Source: Zopfochytrium polystomum
Lineage: Eukaryota; Chytridiomycota; Chytridiomycetes; Chytridiales; Chytridiaceae
Assembly: GCA_025765615.1 (NCBI GenBank)
Contig: JAIVFJ010000116.1
Coordinates: 62,001 to 126,000, forward strand
Reading direction: 5' to 3'
DNA length: 64,000 nt
Shown: one piece after another, positions 45,630-54,023 of the stretch
How positions within the stretch are numbered: the first letter of the stretch is position 1
Layout: every line of letters begins with the position of its first letter
Position numbers and translations under genes: made by a program
Notes under the pieces: model-generated
The model's database searches: none
Seen by the model: only the letters and a program-made list of their open reading frames with translations
Told to the model about the DNA's origin: nothing

Positions 45630-46253
45630 TTATTCACTTTTCTTGGGAAAGGAAGGATATCCTCGGGCGTTACTCCGACGCGCTGCGAGCAACAGCCAGA
45701 GGCCCAAACCAATGTGAACAATCAGGCCACCAACACCTGCGACGTGAACCTTCCACGGCTCGTCAGCTTTGGAAGTCGCAATAATGTAGTAAGTGGCAGT
45801 GCCGCCGGACGGCTCGCTTGTTGTGGCAAAGCCGTAGTAATTAACTGCCGCGAGGAACGTAACAAGAATGTGGTAAGTCGCGCCACCGAGTGCCATTGGA
45901 AGCTGAAGGGCAGATAGATTGGAAGGAGACGCTGGCGCAGACGACTGGGGAAGGAACCAGGCCAGGATGTAAGGTATACCACCCAACGTGGTGAGAACAA
46001 TCGCGATGAACTCCGCACAAAGCAGCAGAGAGTGCTGTTGATTTTGAAGAAGTTCTTGCACAACCGTGTTCGACGAAGCAGGCGACCGCGACGACCACGG
46101 CAATGGGGAGACGACGGATCCGTTGGGGTGGAAGGCGGGGCAGTCCGGGAATAGAAACGAGGCGCCGCCACGCGAAACAGTGCTGTGGAGGAGCTTCGCA
46201 CCAGTGATGCCCTCGACGAGGCCGTGGACGAACAGCGGAAGAGCAACCGCCAT
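45630..46253 (-). CDS. Predicted four-pass membrane protein, unrecognised
   Basis: From ATG at 46253, 207 residues. Hydrophobic segments near residues 1-25 (VALPLFVHGLVEGITGAKLL), 70-97 (LLLCAEFIAIVLTTLGGIPYILAWFL), 115-145 (MALGGATYHILVTFLAAVNYYGFA) and 170-195 (VAGVGGLIVHIGLGLWLLLAA), then a basic tail (RRSNARGYPSFPKK). The frame stays open upstream to 46580, but the ATG at 46253 gives a sensible membrane-protein start. I do not recognise the family. It is divergent from RNase H1, with 119 bp between the starts. Confidence 0.65.
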   Translation of the reverse strand: MAVALPLFVHGLVEGITGAKLLHSTVSRGGASFLFPDCPAFHPNGSVVSPLPWSSRSPASSNTVVQELLQNQQHSLLLCAEFIAIVLTTLGGIPYILAWFLPQSSAPASPSNLSALQLPMALGGATYHILVTFLAAVNYYGFATTSEPSGGTATYYIIATSKADEPWKVHVAGVGGLIVHIGLGLWLLLAARRSNARGYPSFPKKSE

Positions 46254-46372
46254 TGTTTGTTGGAGAGACCCCGTGAAGTGGCGGCTCCGAAATTGAATTT
46301 CTTTTTTTCGTACCCTGTCTGTCTCTATCCCTTTCTTTCGCACTGCACTGTCGACCCGCACCCGGCTGTGCG

Positions 46373-47587
46373 ATGCCCTTTGGCGCCGAGAGCAGGCTCG
46401 GTAAAGCCCCACAGCGAGTGGCAGCCCGGGCCAGCGGTGTGGGACGGCTGGGTCGCAGCCCATCGCCAGCCTTAGGCAGAAGTGGCAATGGTGGTGGGAT
46501 CGCGAAACGAGGATACTACGCCGTGCGGGTTGGCCGTCGTCCTGGCATCTTTCGTACCTGGTAAGTTTGTCGATTTTCACATCGAGTTTTATGTTTTTAA
46601 CCGAAGATGCCCCACTGCCACTCCTGGATCGTCACGTTCGTCATCAAACGCGTTGCAATTTCGAAGGGACGAGTGCAAGGACTTGGTGGTCAAGTACCCA
46701 CGCGCAGAGTTCAAGAGGTTCGCTTCCCTGAACGAAGCGGCTGATTTTCTTCGCGCGCCGGCCTTGGCTGGTTCTTCATTAAGCGAGGCACAAGTGCAGT
46801 CCTTTTTGCTCGATGCCGATGGATCGAATGGTTTTGAAAGCTCTCAGCAGCCATGCCCCTCTCACGATGCGGGGCGAAACTCGTCACTGGCGCGAATTGC
46901 GACCGAAACAGCTTCACCGATGCAGAGGGACGTTTGCGCAGACCCCATCTCTCCAGCATTTTCCGCAATGATGGGAGAAGCACCAGAGGCGGAAACGATA
47001 GTCGTCTACACCGACGGCAGCTGCTTGGGCAATGGCGGCCGACGTGCGAAAGCAGGTATCGGTGTTTACTTTGGCCCCGACGACAGAAGGTTTGCCAATT
47101 AGGTAAAAGCTCTGTGCGTAACCATGTGTTGGTCAGGAATTTATCTGAGCGACTGCCGGGAGAAAAGCAGACAAACAACCGAGCAGAGCTACTGGTTTGC
47201 AAATTTCCATGAAGGCTGCGTTCACTGATTCAACGCCTTAGGCAGCAATTCGGGCTCTCGATGTCACACCACCGCACCAGCGTCTGGTCATTTACACTGA
47301 CAGCACATATGTTCGCAAAGGCATCACGGAGTGGATTCGTGGATGGCGTGCCAAAGGCTGGAGGACAAGCCAAGGAGGCGATGTTCTCAATCGAGATCTG
47401 TGGGAACGGCTGGACGCTTATATGTCGAAGCGGGTAGTGGAATTCGTGCGTATTGCTGTTGTCTTCAAGCTTCTGCCGCTCTCCTCACTGGGTATTTGTC
47501 CAGGTATATTGCAAGGCGCACTGCGGGATTGTCGGGAATGAAATGGCGGACGAGCTGGCGAACAAAGGGGCCCTGTTACCTTCCTAA
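46373..47587 (+). CDS. RNASEH1: Ribonuclease H1 with N-terminal hybrid-binding domain
   Basis: Five exons from ATG 46373 to TAA 47587; exon 1 is 46373-46560, followed by GTAAGT, and exon 2 starts 46667. Exons 1-2 give the hybrid-binding domain YYAVRVGRRPGIFRTWDECKDLVVKYPRAEFKRFASLNEAADFL, interrupted by the first intron at its Trp. A Ser-rich linker leads to the RNase H fold with all four carboxylates: VVYTDGS (Asp), NRAELLAAIRAL (Glu, across an intron), VIYTDSTYV (Asp) and GNEMADELA (Asp). The usual catalytic-loop H-S-G is H-C-G here. It cleaves RNA in RNA:DNA hybrids in nucleus and mitochondria. The first ~45 residues are basic and could be a mitochondrial targeting signal. It converges on MRPS11. 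Confidence 0.93.
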
Positions 47588-47654
47588 GAGGAATGGGAGC
47601 TACCACTCAACATGATGTTATCCTTCGGAAATGCCGAACTTTATTTCAAGGTGA

Positions 47655-48506
47655 TCAAAGTCTTCGAGCTTTTGGCGGTCTGCAGCCAGCATGTCGAATT
47701 GGGGTCACGTCGCTAATGCGCTTGATTTGCCAGCCAAGAGCTCGGATGGCGCGAAATGCCATCTCCCGTCCGGGTCCGAATCCCTTGAATCTGACCTCAA
47801 CTCCTTTTGAGTCTCTGTCTGACGAGGTAGAGCTAGTGGTGGCAACGAGTACGTTTTTCTTCGCAGCCTTCTCGGCGAGCTGAGAAACAGCTTGGTACCC
47901 GACGTCGGATGTGTTTCTCTGGGATTTTTTGAACCCCAAAGTACCCCCACTCGCCCAACAAAGAATGTTGCCCGCATGATCTGTTAAAGTGACGCAGGTG
48001 TTGTTTCGAGAGGACCGAATGTGGACAACAAGGTGCTGTCCCTTAATGTTGGCATCCAGAGACATGTGACGACCGAGAGGAGAGGTTGGAGGATTGTTTC
48101 GCAGCGATCGCCCTGGCTCGTCCACTCCGCCCACGAAGGAGGCAAGTCCTTGCACGGCCGGTTCGCGCTTCTCGGTGGAGCTGGGGGCACTGGCTGGATT
48201 CTTGAGAGCGGTCATGACACGGCCCAGAACTTCGACAGGACGATCCCGTGGCCGTGCTAATTGACCAAACATGTTGGTGATCACTTGGGTCATGCTCGGG
48301 TCTTGAGGGCTTGATTTTGGCTTAACGACGGGGGACTGCTGATCTCCCCCCGATGCGCGTGAGGCCATCCTCCTGAACGAGCCAGCTTTCAACAAGCCGA
48401 ACGAGAGAGGGGGTGACGACGCGGTGGTTGCGGATGTGTGGGAGAAACCTGGTCGCGCAGCGACGAGAGCGGCCCGCCAGCCCGAGACTGCCACCCGACG
48501 ATACAT
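47655..48506 (-). CDS. MRPS11: Mitochondrial small-subunit ribosomal protein uS11m
   Basis: A single-exon frame from ATG at 48506, 283 residues. The first ~150 residues are Arg/Ser/Ala-rich, a long presequence and extension. The last ~130 are the uS11 fold: GQHLVVHIRSSRNNTCVTLTDHAGNILCWASGGTLGFKKSQRNTSDVGYQAVSQLAEKA, VEVRFKGFGPGREMAFRAIRALGWQIKRISDVTPIRHAGCRPPKARRL. The ending D-x-T-P-x-x-H-x-G-C-R-x-P-K is diagnostic. It binds 16S-type rRNA on the platform of the mitoribosomal small subunit. The stop lies 67 bp from the RNase H1 stop. Confidence 0.93.
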   Translation of the reverse strand: MYRRVAVSGWRAALVAARPGFSHTSATTASSPPLSFGLLKAGSFRRMASRASGGDQQSPVVKPKSSPQDPSMTQVITNMFGQLARPRDRPVEVLGRVMTALKNPASAPSSTEKREPAVQGLASFVGGVDEPGRSLRNNPPTSPLGRHMSLDANIKGQHLVVHIRSSRNNTCVTLTDHAGNILCWASGGTLGFKKSQRNTSDVGYQAVSQLAEKAAKKNVLVATTSSTSSDRDSKGVEVRFKGFGPGREMAFRAIRALGWQIKRISDVTPIRHAGCRPPKARRL

Positions 48507-48964
48507 GACTGGCTTGTGTCGTTCGGCGGGGATGGATTGTTCCCCCTTCCCTTTGTTTGACGTGTCTGATGGAAGAGACCAATAGCGACCAGGTGGAAAT
48601 GGAAAAGCCAAAAAGACAAGAGAGAAAAAAAAAACAAAAAAAAAAAAAAAAAAAACAAAAACGAACATAGTGGTTGCGGGGGATGTAACTTGCCTTTCCG
48701 CTTCCCAGTTAGTACATGTATGTATGTATGTAAGTGCATGCAAAGCCGGATTCTCCGAACGTTGTTGAAGTGTTGTCCAGATTCGAACAAATATTTGCGG
48801 GAGTTGCGCTCTAGACTCGTGAAATGTTTCAAACTGATCTGGCCAAGATGAAGCAAGTTACAATGGCACATTTATTGAGCAAAGAGCACCACAATCACTA
48901 TTCACTTTTACGTTCCAGCTTGCTACTGCCTGCGCAGCCGAAAGCCGCGGCCGCACGCCGTCCC

Positions 48965-49011
<47 letters not shown>

Positions 49012-49699
49012 GCTGCAGGAACGGCCAAAGCAAGCGTAGCGTATGTCTAGCGCAAGTGTCGACATTCCAGGGGCGGCCGACGGTCACGGGCGCAGCGTCT
49101 CGCAAAGTTGAAGGCTGTTTTGCGGCTGAATGGCGCGGTATCTCGATGGCAGTGGCTCCCGCCGGCCGGAAACTGGAAAGTCGCTCAGCTGCGCCAGCGG
49201 GGTCATCAATCCTTGGTCCGTTGGCGGCCCATCGCCGCGACAGCCCCAGGCGCCACCGGCCTTCTGATTGATGGTGATGCCGGAAAGTTGTTTTCACAGC
49301 CGAAGTCCGAGCCAACTGTGATAGTGGAGTTGGTTACTCGTTTCTCGGCGCTCTCGGCGAAGCTCAATATGTGTCCTTTTAGATCGCTAACAAATATCCA
49401 ACAAAAACGCAACAAGAAGCGTTGGGCCATGTTGTTGCTTTCAATCATCCAACAGAAGTTAGCATTGAAAAAAAGAAAGTACCAAGAGGATACGCTCACA
49501 GATGGATCCTCAAACCATCTTTCAGTTGCTTGATGGTACTTCATTGCTATTTTTATTATTATTTATTTTAGCTTTTGAGAACACACACACAACTTCAATC
49601 ACAATTGAAAGCTTTCCCAGGTGAATTACTGAAAACACTCAATCCAACACCTTTCCAAGCGTCCATGAACCATTTGCAAACCAACTTTCTCTTGGGACA
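48507..49699. other. Intergenic with microsatellites
   Basis: Contains an A-rich run (48626-48660), a GTAT repeat near 48717-48733 and a (GA)n tract at about 48969-49008. A plus-strand frame at 49108-49533 lacks an ATG start and has no recognised domain; it may be chance or a decayed exon. Confidence 0.45.
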
Positions 49700-49809
49700 C
49701 TTTGGATGCCCTTCCTAAGTAAACACCTGACTCTCGGGAGGCAAGATCCACTCACACCAAAACCTCCTCATCCTCTCCTTGAACAGCTTGATGATTCCAA
49801 CGTCCAATG
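49700..49809 (-). pseudogene. Possible pogo/Tigger transposase fragment
   Basis: The minus strand encodes LDVGIIKLFKERMRRFWCEWI just outside the LTR. This resembles the 'LD.GvI..fK..yr' motif downstream of the second catalytic Asp in pogo/Tigger DDE transposases. The stretch is short and ends in a stop. Confidence 0.35.
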
Positions 49810-50222
49810 TGCAAACAGTCCACTCTGAGTGAGTGAGTGGAAGGAGTGAATGAAGTGGAGATGTGTGTTTGTGGGTGGTCCTTCTCCGCAACTTGGAGAA
49901 AAAGAGAAAAAACTCCGTTATGAATAAATGATACATAATGATGATATGCACGCTGTAATAGTTGCTGGGCAAGCGTGACTGGCACAGGGCAAAAACCTCT
50001 CCTTTATTATCTGCTTGAGCAGAGGAGGAGGAAAACTGTTGACACTGGGTTTCTGTTCCACTTAATACTCGGAGTATTTGTCATCAGCGCAAGCCAGCGC
50101 CCAGGTCTGCATTGGCAGTGGCTCGCTCTCCCATGGGCATTGTGAGAACGATAACTGGCAGTCACAATAGGTTTGGGTCCGTCTCATGCCTCTTGCTGCT
50201 AACCAGTCAGTTCTGCCTAACA
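49810..50222 (-). mobile_element. Copia LTR family C, inverted partner
   Basis: The minus strand begins TGTTAGGCAGAACTGACTGG (ending at 50222) and ends TGTTTGCA (49810). It is nearly identical to 54391-54804 but in opposite orientation. Flanks CAATG and TCGAC do not match, so it is not a simple solo insertion. Confidence 0.85.
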
Positions 50223-50370
50223 TCGACCATGTTCTGGATTTCCTTTTGGTCACCCCCGCAAACAAGGAAATCCAAAAAGGATGAAACTTTGTGGTCCAAG
50301 GAAGAAGTTTTAAACTCAGCAACATCCAAAGCCCTTGTGTTATGATTCACCCTCTGGAAACCTCTGAAAC

Positions 50371-50510
50371 CTTCTAGAACATTCCTTCATGGAACCTTCT
50401 GGAACCTTCTGGAACATTCCAGAACATTCCTTCATGGAACCTTCTGGAACCTTCTGGAACCTTCTAGAACATTCCTTCATGGAACCTTGTGGAACCTTCT
50501 GGAACCTTCT
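50371..50510 (+). promoter_or_regulatory. Heat shock element array (24 perfect pentamers)
   Basis: On a strict 5-bp grid the sequence alternates nGAAn and nTTCn. Runs are three units (50371-50385), eight (50391-50430), eight (50436-50475), then GGAAC-CTTGT-GGAAC-CTTCT-GGAAC-CTTCT to 50510 with one mismatch. TTCAT spacers keep the register. Three or more alternating pentamers make a canonical HSF trimer site, so this is an exceptionally long one. The motif match is direct; heat induction is inferred. Confidence 0.9.
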
Positions 50511-50534
50511 TTGCTTTCCTGACTTGTCTTGTTG

Positions 50535-50627
50535 TCATTGGTATCATTGGTATCATTGTATTACTAATTGCTCTTTCTGGAACATTCTTTGAGTCTTGAC
50601 AAGGAACATTCTCAAAAGGTATAAAAG
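50535..50627 (+). promoter_or_regulatory. CCAAT-like motifs, proximal HSE pairs and TATA box
   Basis: Two ATTGG motifs (reverse CCAAT) lie near 50537 and 50546. GGAACATTCT occurs at 50579-50588 and again at 50603-50612, each one inverted pentamer pair. TATAAAAG is at 50620-50627. In older LTRs the second pair reads GGAAGACTCT, so only the young copy has it intact. Confidence 0.8.
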
Positions 50628-50654
50628 GGGGATGGGGAACCTGTCCCATCCCTC

Positions 50655-50665
50655 AAGTGAATTAT
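50655..50665 (+). promoter_or_regulatory. Predicted transcript 5' end / self-primer
   Basis: AAGTGAATTAT lies 35 bp after the first base of the TATA box, the expected start-site distance. It is exactly complementary to 50738-50748. In Tf1/sushi-type elements the first 11 nt of the transcript anneal to the primer-binding site and prime reverse transcription. Confidence 0.75.
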
Positions 50666-50737
50666 TGTTTCCAATACAATCATCACTCCTCTCAGTTCCT
50701 TGTCTGCCTTGTCCTGTCCTGCCCTGTTCCTGACATC

Positions 50738-50748
50738 ATAATTCACTT
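50738..50748 (+). other. Primer-binding site, self-priming type
   Basis: ATAATTCACTT starts two bases after the 5' LTR. It does not begin TGG as tRNA-primed sites do. The complement matches 50655-50665 over exactly 11 nt and no further on either side. The older copy has the same pair (8812-8822 and 8895-8905). Confidence 0.75.
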
Positions 50749-50775
50749 CACCCTCTCCTACTACTCTCTGCCATC

Positions 50776-51699
50776 ATGTCTGACCCAAACAACACCTTCC
50801 CTGATGCAACTGCCTTCCAAGCCTTGATGGACCAATTACAAGCCCTTTCAAGACAGACACACCAACTTCAAGAACAAGTCCTTCACCAGCAGCACCAGCT
50901 TCAACAACAACTTCACCAACAAGAACATCAAGCTCTTCCCCTGCCCCAAGCCAACCAAGCAAGAGAGCCCAAGGTTCCCAGCCCTGACAAGTTCACTGGG
51001 CTGGCCAAAGACCTTAGGAACTTTATGGCCACTGTGGAGAATGTCATCCTTCTCCAACCTTCAAGATTTCCCAGTGAGCAAGTCAAGGTTCTTTTCACAA
51101 GCACCCTCCAGTCTGGTCAAGCTCAATCATGGTACAGATCTCTCCCAAGCACACCCACCACCCTGCAAGAACTCTGGGAGGGGCTGGAGGCTACCTTTGG
51201 TGACCCCTACGCATCTTGGACAGCAAGATCCAAGCTCAAGCATATCAAGCAAGGAAAGCAATCTTGTGTGGCCTACACCAACCAATTCAAGCAACTAGCC
51301 AGAGACTCTGGATACAATGATGCAGCTCTGATGGAGCTGTACCATGATTGTCTCCATGAGTCCATCCAAGACATGCTCTCCCAGTCTCTGCACATCCCTG
51401 AGACCTTGGAAGAGTACATTCTCCTTGCCATCAAGATTGACAACAGACTCTACTCCAAGAGGCTGAAGCAAAGACAAGTAGGAACTACATCAAGACCTAC
51501 CCCAGTCCCTCAAGCTCTTACAGTTCCTGAACCCATGCAAGTGGATGCAGTTGAGACACTTCCTAAGGGTCCTCTGAGCCAAGAGGAGAAAACAAGGAGG
51601 GCCCAGCAGGGACTGTGTTTTTACTGTGGCTCCAAGGAGCATGCTGTCAAGGACTGCCCAAGGAAGAAGCACCCAAACTCCCAGGTCCAGGCTCACTGA
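50776..51699 (+). CDS. Gypsy Gag with CCHC zinc knuckle
   Basis: ATG at 50776, 307 residues, stop TGA at 51697. Gln/His-rich N-terminus (residues 20-60), then a retrotransposon Gag domain (PDKFTGLAKDLRNFMATVENVILLQPSRFPSEQVKVLFTSTLQSGQAQSWYRSL... LEATFGDPYASWTARSKLKHIKQGKQSCVAYTNQFKQLARDSGYNDAALMELYHDCLHESIQDML). Near the C-terminus is CFYCGSKEHAVKDC, a CCHC knuckle. It forms the virus-like particle in the cytoplasm and binds the element RNA. The pol-like frame overlaps its end by about 85 bp in the -1 register. Confidence 0.95.
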   Translation: MSDPNNTFPDATAFQALMDQLQALSRQTHQLQEQVLHQQHQLQQQLHQQEHQALPLPQANQAREPKVPSPDKFTGLAKDLRNFMATVENVILLQPSRFPSEQVKVLFTSTLQSGQAQSWYRSLPSTPTTLQELWEGLEATFGDPYASWTARSKLKHIKQGKQSCVAYTNQFKQLARDSGYNDAALMELYHDCLHESIQDMLSQSLHIPETLEEYILLAIKIDNRLYSKRLKQRQVGTTSRPTPVPQALTVPEPMQVDAVETLPKGPLSQEEKTRRAQQGLCFYCGSKEHAVKDCPRKKHPNSQVQAH

Positions 51700-54023
51700 G
51701 GGGCAATTCCCTGGACCCTCCTCCAAGCTGCCCCTGTTTCATCACCACCACCAGCACCACAAACACCTCAGATTCCAAGCCCCACCAACTCACCATGGAT
51801 GTCAAGATTCAACTCTCACCCAAGTCAACCATCACAACCAAGGCCCTTATAGACTCTGGATCATCCTGCAACATCATTGATGCCACCCTTGCCAAGTCTT
51901 GTGCCATTCCCACCATCAAGAAATCCACACCCCTCAAGGTCCACTTTGCCAATCATGCTCTGTTCAAGGAAATCAGCCATGAAACCAAGCTAAACCTCCA
52001 CATCCAAGACTTTCCACCATCCATGGTCAACCTGGTAGTATTGGATCTTGGCTCACCCGCATTCTCTGTCATCCTGGGATTACCATGGCTGCAAGCCCAG
52101 AACCCTGACATTGATTGGGTCACTGGTCAAGTCCAACCTCCACCAATTGGAACAGTCACCCAAAACTCAAGTCAAGCCTCCAAGTCTCATGCTCTCAAGT
52201 CCCTGATTCAAGGTTCTCAGCCTAGTATCCAAGGTCAACCACAAATGACAGCTCCAGTATCAGCCTGCAGCTCACAGATCCCAGCCAAGATTCAAATTTC
52301 ACAGTTCACAGTTCATAGTCAAGATTCCAGTACAGCTCATAGAGCTCACAGTCATGGCCAAGTCTGTAGTTCACAGAACCCACAGTCAAAGATTCAAGTA
52401 CCACAGTTCACAGTCCAAATTCAAGATTCAAGCTCCACAGCTCACAGTCTTTGCCAAGAACAGAACCCTCAGTCAAAGATTCAAGAATCGCAGTTCCCAG
52501 TCAAGAATTCAAGCCCCCCCACTGATGAGCACAGAAGGACAGACCTTGCACCTGAAGGGGGAGATGGTTTCACCCCACCATCCAAGACACACCTTTCACT
52601 GTTTCCTGACAGTGTGTGGGCCCATGCTATTTCCAAGGACCCCAAGCCTCACAAGATTCAAATCAGCCAAGAGGAGGAAAAACTTGAGATACTCAAGACA
52701 AGGCATGATGCAGCAACAGCTGGACACCCAGGAGAGCACAAGACATATGAGCTTGTTTCCAGAGACTTCTACTGGCCGGGCATGAGGAAGTACATCAAGA
52801 ACTATGTCAGCAGCTGTGAAACCTGTCAAAGAAACAAATCCAGCAGACACAAGCCCTATGGACTTCTGGAGCCCCTCCCAATCGCCATCAGCCCTTGGTC
52901 ATCAATATCCATGGACTTCATTGTGAAACTTCCCCCATCCCATGGATTTGACTCTATCCTTGTTGTCATCTGCAGAAGGACAAAGTTGGCCCATTTTATC
53001 CCCTGCACTGAGAATATAGATGCACAAGGAACAGCAGACCTGTTTTTGCAGCACATATTCAGGCTCCATGGGCTGCCTCAGTCAATCATCAGTGACAGAG
53101 GACCTCAGTTCAGATCTCAATTTTGGAAAGCACTCACAGCAGCCCTTGGAATCAAGTCTCAACTGTCAACTGCTTATCACCCTCAGACTGATGGACAAAC
53201 AGAAAGAACAAACCAGACTCTGGAGCAGTATTTGAGGTGCTATGTCAGCTATCAACAGGATGATTGGCCCACCCTCCTTCCGCTGGCAGAATTTGCTCTC
53301 AACAATTCTCTCCACTCAAGCACCCAGCTATCTCCTTTCTTTGCAACCTATGGCTTCAATCCAAGAGGAGATCTTCTGGGACAAGAGACCCTATCCAATG
53401 TCCAAGCTCCTGCTGTGACTTCACACTTGCATAAGCTCAAGATCATCAGCACCTTCCTGGACTCCACCCTGAAGCAAGCCCAAGAAGATGCCTCAAGATT
53501 CGCCAACACTCACAGAATGGACCATGACCTTGCTGTGGGTCAGCAAGTTTGGCTTCTGAGGAAGAACTTGCAGACCAAAAGACCAAGTCCCAAGCTAGAC
53601 AACCTCAAGTTGGGACCTTTCAAGATCTTGGAGCAAATCAATCCAGTCACCTTCAAGCTGGATCTCCCTGCATCCATGAAGATCCACCCAGTTTTCCATG
53701 TCAGCCTTTTGGAGAAGTTTGTGGCCAATTCCATTCCAGGCAGAGTTGTTCCTCCTCCTCCTCCAGTTGAGGTAGAAGGTGAAGAGGAATTTGAGGTTGA
53801 ACAAATCTTGGATGCCAAGTGGTTTGGAAGGACACTCAAGTTCCTTGTTAAGTGGAAAGGTTACTCAGATGCTGACAACACCTGGGAACCTGAGTCAAAC
53901 CTCACTCGCTGCCAAGACCTTCTGCTCAAGTTCAAGACCAGGTACCCCACCAAGTTGCAGAAGAGGCCTAAAAGGGGAGATGATGTTATGAATCACCCTC
54001 TGGAAACCTCTGAAACCTTCTAG
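51615..54023 (+). CDS. Gypsy protease-integrase-chromodomain polyprotein, no RT
   Basis: Open frame of 802 codons; the first codon here is GTG, so it is probably translated by -1 frameshifting from gag. Protease ALIDSGSSCNIID is near residue 80. Residues about 190-340 are a Gln/Ser-rich linker of repeated SQ..SKIQ-type motifs. Integrase follows: zinc H-H-C-C (RHDAATAGHPGEHKTYELVSRDFYWPG...SCETCQRNK, near 365-405) and DDE residues in SMDFIVK, ISDRGPQFRSQFW and HPQTDGQTERTNQTLEQYL. A chromodomain (EVEQILDAKWFGRTLKFLVKWKGYSDADNTWEPE, about 726-766) probably targets integration to modified histones. The RT and RNase H expected between protease and integrase are missing without a break in frame. 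The last 13 codons lie in the 3' LTR. Confidence 0.92.
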   Translation: MFLLWLQGACCQGLPKEEAPKLPGPGSLRGNSLDPPPSCPCFITTTSTTNTSDSKPHQLTMDVKIQLSPKSTITTKALIDSGSSCNIIDATLAKSCAIPTIKKSTPLKVHFANHALFKEISHETKLNLHIQDFPPSMVNLVVLDLGSPAFSVILGLPWLQAQNPDIDWVTGQVQPPPIGTVTQNSSQASKSHALKSLIQGSQPSIQGQPQMTAPVSACSSQIPAKIQISQFTVHSQDSSTAHRAHSHGQVCSSQNPQSKIQVPQFTVQIQDSSSTAHSLCQEQNPQSKIQESQFPVKNSSPPTDEHRRTDLAPEGGDGFTPPSKTHLSLFPDSVWAHAISKDPKPHKIQISQEEEKLEILKTRHDAATAGHPGEHKTYELVSRDFYWPGMRKYIKNYVSSCETCQRNKSSRHKPYGLLEPLPIAISPWSSISMDFIVKLPPSHGFDSILVVICRRTKLAHFIPCTENIDAQGTADLFLQHIFRLHGLPQSIISDRGPQFRSQFWKALTAALGIKSQLSTAYHPQTDGQTERTNQTLEQYLRCYVSYQQDDWPTLLPLAEFALNNSLHSSTQLSPFFATYGFNPRGDLLGQETLSNVQAPAVTSHLHKLKIISTFLDSTLKQAQEDASRFANTHRMDHDLAVGQQVWLLRKNLQTKRPSPKLDNLKLGPFKILEQINPVTFKLDLPASMKIHPVFHVSLLEKFVANSIPGRVVPPPPPVEVEGEEEFEVEQILDAKWFGRTLKFLVKWKGYSDADNTWEPESNLTRCQDLLLKFKTRYPTKLQKRPKRGDDVMNHPLETSETF

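Larger units (their letters stand above)
50338..50735 (+). repeat. 5' LTR of the young gypsy element
   Basis: Starts TGTTATGATTCACCC and ends CCTGTTCCTGACA. It is 90-100 bp longer than the older LTR copies (8594, 31854 reverse, 35784). The extra length lies in the pentamer array at 50371-50510. Confidence 0.97.

Noticed and set aside
45841..46488. Alternative minus-strand ORFs over the membrane protein and RNase H1 promoter
   Set aside because: Arg/Pro/Ser-rich shadow frames; only the 45630-46253 frame has coherent hydrophobic segments.
46478..46760. Viroplasmin-like domain suggesting a caulimovirus insertion
   Set aside because: It is the standard N-terminal hybrid-binding domain of eukaryotic RNase H1 and is spliced to the RNase H catalytic domain.
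49108..49533. 141-codon plus-strand frame as a gene
   Set aside because: Starts at TTG, has no recognised domain, and no splice context; left as intergenic.
50371..50510. CRISPR-like or minisatellite array in the LTR
   Set aside because: Spacing is a constant 5 bp with alternating orientation of GAA and TTC; no spacers. HSE grammar explains it.
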